Positions 34,249 to 43,487 are shown, counted from the first letter of the stretch. The stretch: DNA of 64,000 nucleotides from Clostridia bacterium (GCA_017577715.1 PKRC01000003.1:124001-188000); one strand, 5' to 3'. A program made the numbers and translations. Notes: a model not told the origin generated them from the sequence alone.

Positions 34249-35643
34249 ATGAAACATAGTTTGAGGACTAAATTGTCTTTATCTTATGTTTTGGTAGTTC
34301 TAATCTGTGTATTTTTGACCAGTGTGCTTACTAACTTGTTCCTTGAAAAGCAGTTCAAGGAATATGTTATAGAAAATCAAGAGCGTAAAAACAAGGAAGT
34401 CGTTTCTTTGATCAGCCAGCAGTATAAGCCAGACGGCGAATGGAATAAAGATGTCATAGAGAATATTGGTATAAATGCCTTGGAGCAGGGGATGATAATA
34501 AAAGTTGTTGATTCTTTCGGTAACGTAATATGGGATGCAAGGGTGTATCACAACGGGCTGTGCCAGCAGATGCTCGAGCGTATGGCCCGTAATATGGCCA
34601 GCCGCTATCCAAACTGGGAGGGAGGCTATGTAGAGAATAAATATCCTGTCACATATAATTTGAGTGAGGTTGGAAGGGTTGAAATCGGATATTACGGCCC
34701 GTATTATTTTAATGATAATGATCTTGCATTTATTAATACTTTGAACCGATTATTTGTCAGCGCAGGTATGATTTCTCTCTTCTTATCACTGTTTATAGCT
34801 GCGTTTATGGCAAAAAGGTTAAGTACGCCGATTTTAAGAGTTATTGATGCTGCCCAGAAGATTTCTAAAGGATATTATCAAGACAGGATTACTGAGAAAT
34901 CAGATACAAAGGAGATTTCTCAGCTTACCGAGGCGATAAACAACCTGGCTGAAACGCTGCAAAGGCAGGAGATGTTGAGAAAAAGGCTCACAGCTGATGT
35001 AGCGCATGAATTGAGAACTCCTCTTGCTACTCTCCAGAGCCACATGGAAGCAATGATTGATGGGATATGGGAGCCGGATATTGACAGGCTTAAAAGCTGT
35101 CATGAGGAGATTGTGAGAATAAACAGATTAGTAGGGGACCTTGAAAAGTTGGCCAAATACGAAAGTGAAACTCTGATTCTTAATAAAACAAACTTCGATA
35201 TTTCAGAGGTCATTCAACATATTATTAAGAACTTTGAAACGGATTTTCTCAATAAAGGATTGGATATTAAGTTCTATGGTGAGAAGGAGATTATTTTTGC
35301 TGATAAGGATAAAATAAGTCAGGTAATTGTAAATCTTTTATCCAATGCATTGAAGTATACTTCCGAGGGAGGAAGGGTTGAGGTAAAAGTAGAAAGTACT
35401 GGCGATTTCACTAATATCATAGTTAAGGACACCGGGAAAGGCATCTCGCCGGAGGATTTACCGTATATCTTTGAACGGTTTTATCGTGCCGATAAATCCA
35501 GGAACAGGTTGACGGGGGGAGCCGGAATTGGGCTTACGATAGCAAAAGCCATTGTTGAGGCACATAAGGGGAGAATACAAGCGATTAGCAAAATAAATGA
35601 AGGAACCGAGTTTATAGTATCGTTGCCAAAACAGGTAGGTTAA
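34249..35643 (+). CDS. membrane sensor histidine kinase
   Basis: 464 aa. Two membrane helices (about 12-32 and 165-185) bracket an extracytoplasmic sensor of ~130 residues. A HAMP linker follows (MAKRLSTPILRVIDAAQKIS), then the H-box DVAHELRTPLATLQSHMEA and ATP-binding motifs VNLLSNALKYT, DTGKGISPEDLPYIFERFYR and GGAGIGLTIAKAIVE. It should phosphorylate the preceding response regulator. ATG 34249 has GGTGGTGAATGAT upstream. Confidence 0.94.
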   Translation: MKHSLRTKLSLSYVLVVLICVFLTSVLTNLFLEKQFKEYVIENQERKNKEVVSLISQQYKPDGEWNKDVIENIGINALEQGMIIKVVDSFGNVIWDARVYHNGLCQQMLERMARNMASRYPNWEGGYVENKYPVTYNLSEVGRVEIGYYGPYYFNDNDLAFINTLNRLFVSAGMISLFLSLFIAAFMAKRLSTPILRVIDAAQKISKGYYQDRITEKSDTKEISQLTEAINNLAETLQRQEMLRKRLTADVAHELRTPLATLQSHMEAMIDGIWEPDIDRLKSCHEEIVRINRLVGDLEKLAKYESETLILNKTNFDISEVIQHIIKNFETDFLNKGLDIKFYGEKEIIFADKDKISQVIVNLLSNALKYTSEGGRVEVKVESTGDFTNIIVKDTGKGISPEDLPYIFERFYRADKSRNRLTGGAGIGLTIAKAIVEAHKGRIQAISKINEGTEFIVSLPKQVG

Positions 35644-35662
35644 AATGCCTACCTGTTTTTTC
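35631..35662 (+). terminator. terminator overlapping the kinase stop codon
   Basis: ACAGGTAGG (35631-35639) pairs with CCTACCTGT (35648-35656), then TTTTTT. The TAA stop lies in the loop. Confidence 0.85.
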
Positions 35663-35666
35663 TTCA

Positions 35667-35712
35667 TTGCGCCCGGCAATGTGCGATTGCTTGACGGTGA
35701 AAGTCTTGAAAA
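35667..35712 (+). mobile_element. possible group II intron 5'-end remnant (3)
   Basis: TTGCGCCCGGCAATGTGCGA followed by TTGCTTGACGGTGAAAGTC, beginning just after the kinase terminator's T-run. It resembles remnants 1 and 2 and the group II 5' end. It is the most degraded of the three. Confidence 0.45.
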
Positions 35713-35721
35713 CACATCAAA

Positions 35722-36102
35722 TCATTTTATGTTAACGTAAGGAAGAACTAACTTTATAAGCTTTTTAATTAGCTCCAGCTCCTTAGAGGAACACCTGCCA
35801 AGTAGCTCATTTAGTTCTTCATCGTTTAGGTTTCTGTATTCAGCGTGGGGTTCATTAACCGAAGGTTGAGCATCCACAATTTTCCCAAAAACGAGATAAT
35901 CCAAAGATGTATGCAAACACTTCGCTATTTTAACTAGAACTGGAAGGCTCATCTGCCTTTCGCCTCTCTCCAACTGTCCTACATAGTATTCGGACAGTCC
36001 GATGATCTCTGCCAGCTCTTCTCTCGAAAGGTTGAACTTTTTTCTTTCGCTACGTATTCTTTGGCCAATTGCTTTGTTATCCGGTTCCATTCTGCTTGAC
36101 AT
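35722..36102 (-). CDS. XRE-family transcriptional regulator
   Basis: 126 aa. A Cro/cI-type helix-turn-helix lies at about residues 10-65 (IGQRIRSERKKFNLSREELA, IIGLSEYYVGQLERGERQMS). A C-terminal helical tail follows (LNDEELNELLGRCSSKELEL). ATG 36102 is chosen because GGGAGTG lies 8 nt upstream; an ATG at 36120 would add six residues. The target is unknown. It is divergent from a Spo0E-like gene, so control of sporulation timing is possible. Confidence 0.88.
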   Translation of the reverse strand: MSSRMEPDNKAIGQRIRSERKKFNLSREELAEIIGLSEYYVGQLERGERQMSLPVLVKIAKCLHTSLDYLVFGKIVDAQPSVNEPHAEYRNLNDEELNELLGRCSSKELELIKKLIKLVLPYVNIK

Positions 36103-36245
36103 CTTATTCACTCCCAACATTGTATATCTTTACTTTACCTGATTTTGATGTGTACCTGAATTTGCAAATTGCATATTTTTATATTTGCCAAATAGCCTAT
36201 ATATAATGTAAAATTATGAATGACGCATACTGGTGGGGTGGTCAT

Positions 36246-36419
36246 GTGGACGCAAAGACCAGGATTAAGATAGCCCGCAATTTGCTCAATAACGCCATTG
36301 AAATGAACATCAACAAAAAGGTCATTTTTAAGATAAGCCAGAGGATAGATGAATACATTGTAATGTATTATAGAGAGTATGAGGATTTAAAAGGTGAATT
36401 TAGAAAAGAGAAAAAGTAG
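36246..36419 (+). CDS. Spo0E-like aspartyl-phosphate phosphatase
   Basis: 57 aa (67 aa if the upstream ATG 36216 is used). It is a two-helix hairpin with the family core motif SQRIDEYIVMYY (Ser-x3-Asp). Spo0E proteins remove phosphate from Spo0A and so delay sporulation. GTG 36246 is preceded by GGTGGGGTGG, whereas ATG 36216 lies only a few nt after a -10-like TATAAT (36202-36207) and has no ribosome site. Confidence 0.8.
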   Translation: MDAKTRIKIARNLLNNAIEMNINKKVIFKISQRIDEYIVMYYREYEDLKGEFRKEKK

Positions 36420-36420
36420 T

Positions 36421-36645
36421 GAGCTAAGCTTTGTTGTTTTGATATCGATAACTTCAAAAACATAAACGACATATACGGGCATGTCGTGAGAGATTTGTAT
36501 TGTGGCAATTTGCTGAAATTTTGCCAAGCAAGGCAAGGAAGGACGATATTATTGCTCTCTGGGACGGAGAGGAATTCGTGATGGCCTTACCAAGCGGCAT
36601 CTATGCCGTACAATATGAAAAAAATTATAAAAAAAGTATTTAAAA
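36421..36645 (+). pseudogene. GGDEF (diguanylate cyclase) gene fossil
   Basis: Three plus-strand frames together spell a diguanylate cyclase core: SFVVL, then after a frameshift FDIDNFKNINDIYGHVVRD (36437-36492; the motif around the GGDEF metal site), then after another shift KDDIIALWDGEEFVMALPS (about 36540-36597), where WDGEEF stands for the GGDEF/GGEEF signature. The flanking halves of the domain are missing. This stretch starts directly after the Spo0E-like gene. Confidence 0.65.
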
Positions 36646-36689
36646 TCCCGAATTTTTATGTTATTATTTAACTGTATTGTTCGGTAAAC
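36643..36689 (+). promoter_or_regulatory. PurBox pair (PurR-type operator) upstream of purL
   Basis: CCGAA core at 36648-36652 in an AAATCCCGAATTTT context and an inverted TTCGG core at 36680-36684 (reverse strand reads TTTACCGAACAATA). Core spacing is 27 nt, close to the paired inverted PurBoxes of Bacillus pur genes. No PurR gene is in the window. Confidence 0.6.
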
Positions 36690-36783
36690 AGATGGTATTA
36701 TCCCACTGCATAATATGGATATATTATCGAATATTTTCACATCAACTGAAAAAATTATTAGTTTTGAAGGAGATAAGATAGCC

Positions 36784-39700
36784 ATGAGCAAGGTAAGGCG
36801 GATATTCGTTGAGAAAAAGAAAGGCTTTGATGTCGAAGCGCAAGCGCTTTACAGGGATTTAAAGTACAACCTGGGGATAAAAGGGTTAAAATACGTCAGG
36901 GTCATAAACCGGTATGATGTGCAGGGACTTTCTGATGAAGAATACATGGCGTGCAGGAACACTATATTTTCAGAACCTCCGGTGGATGTGGTATATGATG
37001 AGGAGTTCCCTTTGAGGGATGGCGAGCAGGCCTTTGCCATAGAGTACCTGCCCGGGCAGTATGACCAGAGGGCCGATTCGGCCAGCCAGTGTATACAGCT
37101 TTTGACCAGGGGCGAAAGGCCACTGTGCCGTACAGCCAAGGTCATAATCTTAGGTGGTAATGTATCCAGGGAAGAGCTTGAGAGGATAAAGGGCTACTGC
37201 ATAAATCCTATCGAGTGCAGGGAAGCCTCTTTTGAAAAGCCGGAATCGCTTGAAGTCGAGGTTGAGCCCCCAGCTGATGTGGAAACGATAGAGGGATTTA
37301 CTGAGTGGGAAAGAGAGAAGCTGGCCGAGTTTATAGACGACAGGGGCTTTGCTATGTCATTGGACGACATGGAGTTTTGCCAGGATTACTTCAAAAACGT
37401 GGAGAGGCGGGATCCTACAATAACCGAGCTTCGCATGCTTGACACCTACTGGTCCGACCACTGTCGCCACACCACATTTTTAACCAAGATTGAGGACATT
37501 GCAATTGAGGATGGTAAGTATACACATCCGATAAAAGCTGCACTTGAAAGCTATCTCGATACCAGAAAGTTCATCTACGGGGACAAGGAACAGGATAAGG
37601 ATATTTGCCTTATGGACATAGCCACCATTGCCATGAAGGAGCTTAAGAAGAAGGGCATGCTGGATGACCTAGAGGAATCTGATGAGGTAAACGCCAGCAG
37701 CATTGTGGTTGACGTGGATGTAAACGGCCAAAAAGAGCAGTGGCTTGTAATGTTCAAAAACGAAACGCACAACCATCCTACCGAGATAGAGCCCTTTGGC
37801 GGGGCGGCCACGTGCCTGGGAGGGGCCATAAGGGACCCACTGTCGGGACGAGCCTATGTATATCAGGCCATGAGGATCACGGGAAGCGGCGATCCCAGAA
37901 CCCCTATTGAGAAGACCCTCCCCGGCAAACTGCCGCAGCGAAAGATAACCACGGTGGCTGCTCAGGGCTTTAGCTCATACGGAAATCAGGTAGGCCTTGC
38001 CACAGGACAAGTGGTAGAAGTTTACGATGAGGGATATGTGGCAAAGAGGATGGAGCTGGGTGCGGTAATCGGTGCCGCACCCAGGCAGAATGTAGTGAGG
38101 GGAAAACCGGAGCCGGGCGATGTCGTGATACTCTTGGGCGGGAGGACCGGCCGTGATGGGTGCGGTGGCGCCACAGGGTCGTCTAAGAAACACGATGAAC
38201 AGTCGCTGGTAAAGTCGGGTGCTGAGGTACAAAAAGGGAATCCTCCTACCGAAAGGAAGATCCAAAGGCTTTTCAGGAAGCCTTCGGTGAGTCGACTTAT
38301 TAAGAAGTGCAATGACTTTGGCGCCGGCGGTGTGGTGGTGGCCATAGGTGAGCTGGCCGATGGCCTTGAGATAAATCTGGATGCCATACCCAAAAAGTAT
38401 GAGGGGCTGGATGGCACAGAGCTGGCCATATCCGAATCCCAGGAGAGGATGGCTGTGCTGGTATCGCCCAAGGATGTAGGGAAGTTTATCTCAGCTGCTG
38501 TACAGGAAAACCTGGAGGCCACACCGGTTGCGCGCGTTACCAGTGAGCCGCGGGTCAGAATATGGTGGCGCGGGAAACTCATAGTGGATATAAGCAGGGA
38601 GTTTTTGAACACCAACGGAGTCAAAAGGAAGAGCAGGGCGGTTGTATCAGCTCCCCGGGAGGAAGGCTACTTTTTTGAAAAGCTGCCTCAAGAGGTGTCT
38701 ATGTGCTATTTCGACCTCAAGAAGACATGGCTCAACAACCTTGAGAGGCTCAACGTTTGCAGCCAGAAGGGTCTGGTTGAGAGGTTTGACAGCACCATAG
38801 GCGCAGGCACGGTGCTCATGCCTTTTGGGGGCAGGTACCAGCTAAGCCCTGCCGAAGGGATGGTAGCCAAGATACCGGTGCTTGAGGGGGATACTACCAC
38901 CGGCACCATCATGACCTTTGGGTATAATCCGGCATTGTCGAAGTGGAGCCCGTTCCATGGTGCCCTCTTTGCAGTTGTAGAGGCCGTTTCAAAGGTATGT
39001 GCTCTAGGGGGAGACTGGCGGCGTATAAGACTTACCCTTCAAGAATATTTTGGTAAACCAGGAGACGATCCGATCAAATGGGGGAAGCCGCTGGCAGCTT
39101 TGCTGGGAGCCTATTATGCTCAGATAAAACTCGGTTTGCCCTCAATTGGCGGCAAGGACAGCATGTCGGGAACATTTAAGGACATGGATGTTCCACCGAC
39201 GGTGGTGGCGTTTGCGGTGGATACCGTCGATGTAAGGTACGTGATTTCCACCGAATTCAAAAAGGCGGGCAGCACGGTGGTTCTGGTGCCCCTCAATAGG
39301 GACTGCTATGGACTGCCAGACTTTGAGCAGTTTAAAGCCAATTACACCCGGATCCACTCTCTTATAAAATCCGGCAAGGTATTGGCCGCGTGTGCCGTAA
39401 AGGCAGGCGGTATAGCCGAGGCCATAAGCAAGATGTGCTTCGGTAACATGATAGGTTTTATCTTTGAGAGGGTGGATGATTGGAGAGCGCTTTTCAGGCC
39501 TGATTACGGATCCATCATCCTCGAGGTTTCGAAAGACGAGGACCTGACAAGCTTGTTTGACGGTATAGAGTACAGGCTGCTGGGCTATACCCAGGAAAAT
39601 CCCGAAATAAGGGTAAACGGGGTGAACATAAGTTTACAAGAGGCTTTAGAAAGCTGGGAAAGGCCGCTGGAGGATGTATTTCCCACAAGGGTTCAAGGAG

Positions 39701-40572
39701 ATGAACCCCAGGATAATCCCGATATGGGGCTGTTTACGCGGGGTATACGTCAGAGGCCAAGGATCAAGGTTGCAAGGCCCAGGGTGTTCATACCGGTATT
39801 TCCCGGGACAAACTGCGAGTACGATACCGCCAGGGCATTTGAGAAGGCGGGCGCTGTGGTAGATGTCTTCGTGATAAGGAACCTGACACCTCGGGATATA
39901 GAGCAATCGATAGAGGAAATGACAAGGCGTATAGACAATTCCCAGATCATAGCCATAGCGGGTGGCTTCAGCGGAGGGGATGAGCCCGACGGTTCAGGCA
40001 AGTTCATTGCAACAACCTTTAGGAATCCATACATAAAGGAAGCGGTCATGAGGCTTTTGAAGGAGAGAGATGGGCTTATTTTAGGCATATGTAACGGCTT
40101 TCAGGCCCTTATAAAGCTGGGCCTGGTGCCGTATGGCGAAATAAGGGATATGACCGCGGACAGCCCAACCCTTACTTTTAATACCATAGGTCGTCATGTA
40201 TCGCGCATGGTATACACCAAGGTGGTGTCCAACCTTTCGCCGTGGTTTTCCAAGGTCAAGCCGGGAGATATTCACGTGGTCCCCGTATCCCATGGCGAGG
40301 GCAGGTTTATTGCCCCGCCTGATAAGATATTGGAGCTGTTTAAGAATGGACAGGTGGCCACTCAGTATGTGGACTTTAAGGGCAATCCCTCTTACGATAT
40401 ACGCTTTAATCCCAACGGCTCTATGATGGCCATAGAAGGCATAACCAGCCCTGATGGCCGCGTGCTGGGCAAGATGGGCCATTCGGAGAGGACAGGTACC
40501 AATGTCGCCAAAAATATACCGGGAGAAAAGGACCAGAGGATATTCGAGGCAGGCGTTGAATATTTTATGTAA
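36784..40572 (+). CDS. purL: phosphoribosylformylglycinamidine synthase, single-chain
   Basis: A 1262-aa FGAM synthase of purine biosynthesis (FGAR + glutamine + ATP). All functions are in one chain: an N-terminal PurS-like part (1-150), a linker with DTYWSDHCRHTTF, two AIRS/PurM-like halves (KNETHNHPTEIEPFGGAATC; GLPSIGGKDSMSGTF) and a C-terminal glutaminase with nucleophile Cys1103 in LILGICNGFQAL and VPVSHGEGRF. This is the large clostridial form, unlike the three-subunit PurSQL of Bacillus. ATG 36784 follows GAAGGAGAT; an ATG at 36715 would add 23 residues. A PurBox pair lies upstream. Confidence 0.96.
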   Translation: MSKVRRIFVEKKKGFDVEAQALYRDLKYNLGIKGLKYVRVINRYDVQGLSDEEYMACRNTIFSEPPVDVVYDEEFPLRDGEQAFAIEYLPGQYDQRADSASQCIQLLTRGERPLCRTAKVIILGGNVSREELERIKGYCINPIECREASFEKPESLEVEVEPPADVETIEGFTEWEREKLAEFIDDRGFAMSLDDMEFCQDYFKNVERRDPTITELRMLDTYWSDHCRHTTFLTKIEDIAIEDGKYTHPIKAALESYLDTRKFIYGDKEQDKDICLMDIATIAMKELKKKGMLDDLEESDEVNASSIVVDVDVNGQKEQWLVMFKNETHNHPTEIEPFGGAATCLGGAIRDPLSGRAYVYQAMRITGSGDPRTPIEKTLPGKLPQRKITTVAAQGFSSYGNQVGLATGQVVEVYDEGYVAKRMELGAVIGAAPRQNVVRGKPEPGDVVILLGGRTGRDGCGGATGSSKKHDEQSLVKSGAEVQKGNPPTERKIQRLFRKPSVSRLIKKCNDFGAGGVVVAIGELADGLEINLDAIPKKYEGLDGTELAISESQERMAVLVSPKDVGKFISAAVQENLEATPVARVTSEPRVRIWWRGKLIVDISREFLNTNGVKRKSRAVVSAPREEGYFFEKLPQEVSMCYFDLKKTWLNNLERLNVCSQKGLVERFDSTIGAGTVLMPFGGRYQLSPAEGMVAKIPVLEGDTTTGTIMTFGYNPALSKWSPFHGALFAVVEAVSKVCALGGDWRRIRLTLQEYFGKPGDDPIKWGKPLAALLGAYYAQIKLGLPSIGGKDSMSGTFKDMDVPPTVVAFAVDTVDVRYVISTEFKKAGSTVVLVPLNRDCYGLPDFEQFKANYTRIHSLIKSGKVLAACAVKAGGIAEAISKMCFGNMIGFIFERVDDWRALFRPDYGSIILEVSKDEDLTSLFDGIEYRLLGYTQENPEIRVNGVNISLQEALESWERPLEDVFPTRVQGDEPQDNPDMGLFTRGIRQRPRIKVARPRVFIPVFPGTNCEYDTARAFEKAGAVVDVFVIRNLTPRDIEQSIEEMTRRIDNSQIIAIAGGFSGGDEPDGSGKFIATTFRNPYIKEAVMRLLKERDGLILGICNGFQALIKLGLVPYGEIRDMTADSPTLTFNTIGRHVSRMVYTKVVSNLSPWFSKVKPGDIHVVPVSHGEGRFIAPPDKILELFKNGQVATQYVDFKGNPSYDIRFNPNGSMMAIEGITSPDGRVLGKMGHSERTGTNVAKNIPGEKDQRIFEAGVEYFM

Positions 40573-40855
40573 GGTGAGGTCATTTTGCTCTTGTGCGAGG
40601 GTTAATAATGTTATAAGATATAAAAATAAAATAAGATGTTACACTGAGACATGGCGCTGTGGCGTAACCGAAATTTATGCTCAGGCAGTTTGGGATGTGG
40701 AGGAAATACTCACAAACAGGGGTTGTTCATTGGGAGGGTACGGTTTAAAAGCGCTGGAATGTCGAAGGCGCTTTTTTAAGAAACTCACAGGATGATGGTA
40801 TAATAGATGGAAATGTATAAATGTAGACGAAAATATGGTGGGTGATGTTGTCGGG
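40573..40855 (+). other. purL-hisF intergenic region with a possible small transcript
   Basis: Holds a terminator: AAAAGCGC (40747-40754) pairs with GCGCTTTT (40768-40775), then TT. It lies about 175 nt after purL. The GC-richer stretch 40645-40740 before it could be a structured RNA, but I match it to no family (no T-box, purine or SRP signature). TATAAT at 40799-40804 may be the hisF -10; its -35 is weak. Confidence 0.45.
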
Positions 40856-41629
40856 ATGTTTGCAAAGCGCATAATTCCCTGCCTGGATGTTGATGGCGGA
40901 AGGGTGGTCAAGGGTACAAATTTTGTCAACCTGCGGGATGCCGGGGATCCGGTGGAAATAGCAAGGCGGTACGACCAGGCCGGTGCCGATGAGCTGGTGT
41001 TTCTGGACATCACCGCGTCGGTCGAGGCGCGCAATATAATGCTGGATGTGGTTGCAAGGACCGCCGAGCAGGTTTCCATTCCGCTGACGGTGGGCGGAGG
41101 CATACGCAGCCTATCGGATTTCCGTGACATACTCAAGGTGGGTGCCGATAAGGTCTCAATAAACTCCGCGGCCGTGCATAACCCTGATCTCATAGAGGAA
41201 GCGGCATCGAAATTCGGCAGCCAGTGCGTCGTAGTGGCCATAGATGCCAAGAGGCGGCAGGATGGTACAGGCTGGGATGTTTACATCAACGGCGGAAGGA
41301 TAAACACCGGCAAGGATGCCGTCGAGTGGGCTGTAGAAGTTGAAAGAAGAGGTGCGGGAGAGATACTGCTGACCAGCATGGATGCCGATGGCACCAAGGA
41401 TGGGTACGATATAGCTTTAATCAGGGCAGTGACGCAGACTGTCAACATACCCGTCATTGCGTCGGGCGGCGCGGGGAAGTTGGAGCATTTCTACGATGCC
41501 ATAGTGCATGGAGGGGCCGATGCCGTCCTGGCGGCTTCGCTGTTTCACTATGGGGAGCTGACGATTGCTGAGGTAAAGGACTATCTGGCTGAAAGGGGCA
41601 TACCCGTCAGAAGATATAAGCTGTGTTGA
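40856..41629 (+). CDS. hisF: imidazole glycerol phosphate synthase cyclase subunit
   Basis: A 257-aa (beta/alpha)8 barrel. The family start FAKRIIPCLDVDGGRVVKG has catalytic Asp11, and the second catalytic Asp is near 130 (VVVAIDAKRR). TVGGGIRSLSDFRD and IPVIASGGAGKLEHF are also present. With HisH it forms imidazole glycerol phosphate plus AICAR. No other his gene is in the window; its flanks are purL and guaA. ATG 40856 is chosen because the family starts M-(L/F)-(A/T)-K-R; GGTGGGTGATG lies upstream. Confidence 0.95.
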   Translation: MFAKRIIPCLDVDGGRVVKGTNFVNLRDAGDPVEIARRYDQAGADELVFLDITASVEARNIMLDVVARTAEQVSIPLTVGGGIRSLSDFRDILKVGADKVSINSAAVHNPDLIEEAASKFGSQCVVVAIDAKRRQDGTGWDVYINGGRINTGKDAVEWAVEVERRGAGEILLTSMDADGTKDGYDIALIRAVTQTVNIPVIASGGAGKLEHFYDAIVHGGADAVLAASLFHYGELTIAEVKDYLAERGIPVRRYKLC

Positions 41630-41680
41630 TGTGATTGTTGTGCTATTGACAACCCAAAAAACGCTTTGAGGAAGCTTTGT

Positions 41681-41717
41681 GCAAGCGATGTTTCGCTTGC
41701 TCTCGTTTTTTTGTGCT
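41681..41717 (+). terminator. hisF terminator
   Basis: GCAAGCGA-tgtt-TCGCTTGC followed by TCTCGTTTTTTT. Confidence 0.8.
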
Positions 41718-41889
41718 TAAAGCTATTAAAGTTGCTAATTTATAAAAACAAAATTGTTGTAGTAAGTTCAATGTAAGGCTCATTAATCTGAGCATAATAT
41801 ATCTGGATATCGGTGGATGCGATGGATAAATTCTATTTTTTATTAATGTATGCTTTATCCAATCTTTAAAAAGGAAAGGAGTATTTGCC

Positions 41890-43425
41890 TTGAAGCATGA
41901 AGTCGTGGCCATACTGGACTTTGGAGGGCAATACAGCCAGCTTATTGCCAGACGGGTAAGGGAAGCCGGGGTATACTGCGAGATACTGCCCTTTAATGTA
42001 TCTATTAACAGACTAACAAGCTTGAACCCCAAGGGGATTATATTGACGGGGGGGCCTGCATCGGTTACCCAGCCCGATTCGCCTTTGTGCCATCCCGGGG
42101 TGTTTGAACTGGGCGTGCCGGTGCTGGGAATATGTTACGGCATGCAACTCATGAGCGTCATGCTGGGCGGCGAGGTCATAAAGGCCGAGCAGAGGGAATA
42201 CGGTAAGACCGAGGTTACGCTGGATCCTTCCAGCCAGCTCTTTTATGGCATGGAAGAGCAGACCACAACCTGGATGAGCCATACCTATTATGTGAGCAAG
42301 CCGCCTAAAGGCTTTAGAGTTACGGCAAGGTCGGTCAATTGTCCTGTGGCGGCCATGGAAGATCCGCAGAGGAAGCTGTATGCCGTGCAGTTTCATCCCG
42401 AAGTGGAGCATACCGTTAAGGGGAGGGAGGTTCTAAAAAATTTCCTTTTCAGGGTGTGCGGTTGCTCGGGGGACTGGAAGATTTCGTCCTTCATTGAAGA
42501 TACTGTAGAGGACATACGCCGGAAGGTGGGCGATGCTTCGGTGCTGTGTGCCTTGTCTGGCGGCGTGGATTCTTCGGTGGCAGCATTGCTGGTGCATAAA
42601 GCCATAGGGGACAGGCTTACCTGTATCTTTGTGGACCATGGGCTTTTGAGGAAGAATGAGGCTGACCAGGTTGAAAATGTGTTTAAAAATAGATTTAATA
42701 TCAATTTCATAAGGGTGGATGCAGCCGACAGATTTCTGTCCAGGCTGGCGGGCGTTGTTGACCCTGAGAAGAAGAGGAAGATCATAGGGGAGGAGTTCAT
42801 AAGGGTCTTTGAGGAAGAAGCTAGAAAGCTGGGCAAGATTGATTATTTGGTACAGGGCACCATATACCCCGATGTGATAGAAAGCGGTACTGGTAATGCA
42901 GCGGTTATAAAGAGCCATCACAATGTCGGTGGGCTTCCGGTTGATATAGATTTTAAGGGGATTATCGAACCGCTGAGAAGCCTTTTCAAGGATGAGGTAA
43001 GGAAGGTGGGAAGGGAGTTGGGCCTTCCCGAAGAGATAGTTTCGAGACAGCCTTTCCCGGGCCCAGGCCTGGCGGTAAGGGTGTTAGGCGAGGTGACGAG
43101 GGAGAAGCTGGAGATCCTCAGGGAAGCTGACCATATATTCAGGGAGGAGATCGAGAAAGCCGGGCTGTCAAAAGACATAAGCCAGTATTTTGCAATACTT
43201 ACCGGCATGAAAACGGTGGGCGTCATGGGTGATGGGAGGACATACGATTACGTTGTTGCACTCAGGGCGGTTGTGACCACCGACTTTATGACGGCCCAGT
43301 GGGCAAAGATACCCTACGATGTGCTGGAAAGGGTGTCTACCCGGATTGTAAACGAGGTAAAAGGCGTAAACAGGGTGGTTTACGATATCACTACCAAGCC
43401 ACCTGCTACGATTGAATGGGAGTAA
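41890..43425 (+). CDS. guaA: GMP synthase (glutamine-hydrolysing)
   Basis: 511 aa, converting XMP to GMP. The N-terminal class I glutaminase (1-190) has Cys82 in VLGICYGMQLM and the His/Glu pair in QFHPEVEHT. The PP-loop ATPase has ALSGGVDSSVAALL, and the C-terminal dimerisation domain has RQPFPGPGLAVRVLGEVT and ends TKPPATIEWE. It starts with TTG 41890 behind AAAGGAAAGGAG. The upstream 170 nt contain a GGATAAA/TTTATCC hairpin (41824-41860) but no guanine riboswitch core that I can see. Confidence 0.97.
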   Translation: MKHEVVAILDFGGQYSQLIARRVREAGVYCEILPFNVSINRLTSLNPKGIILTGGPASVTQPDSPLCHPGVFELGVPVLGICYGMQLMSVMLGGEVIKAEQREYGKTEVTLDPSSQLFYGMEEQTTTWMSHTYYVSKPPKGFRVTARSVNCPVAAMEDPQRKLYAVQFHPEVEHTVKGREVLKNFLFRVCGCSGDWKISSFIEDTVEDIRRKVGDASVLCALSGGVDSSVAALLVHKAIGDRLTCIFVDHGLLRKNEADQVENVFKNRFNINFIRVDAADRFLSRLAGVVDPEKKRKIIGEEFIRVFEEEARKLGKIDYLVQGTIYPDVIESGTGNAAVIKSHHNVGGLPVDIDFKGIIEPLRSLFKDEVRKVGRELGLPEEIVSRQPFPGPGLAVRVLGEVTREKLEILREADHIFREEIEKAGLSKDISQYFAILTGMKTVGVMGDGRTYDYVVALRAVVTTDFMTAQWAKIPYDVLERVSTRIVNEVKGVNRVVYDITTKPPATIEWE

Positions 43426-43430
43426 CGGCA

Positions 43431-43469
43431 ACAAGCCCTGTAAAACCTTGGAGGGTTTACAGGGCTTGT
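43431..43469. terminator. bidirectional terminator between guaA and the ABC operon
   Basis: A 14-bp perfect stem: ACAAGCCCTGTAAA (43431-43444) with TTTACAGGGCTTGT (43456-43469). It serves the convergent genes. Confidence 0.85.
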
Positions 43470-43487
43470 TTTGCTTATGCCATACGT

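Noticed and set aside
38022..38624. 200-codon minus-strand frame inside purL
   Set aside because: Shadow of the purL coding frame; Ser/Pro-rich translation without motifs.
40454..40795. 113-codon plus-strand frame overlapping the purL end
   Set aside because: Overlaps purL out of frame, lacks a ribosome site, composition is not protein-like.
41630..41889. Guanine riboswitch upstream of guaA
   Set aside because: The conserved TATA...CCTA and TTTCTACC-type core is missing.
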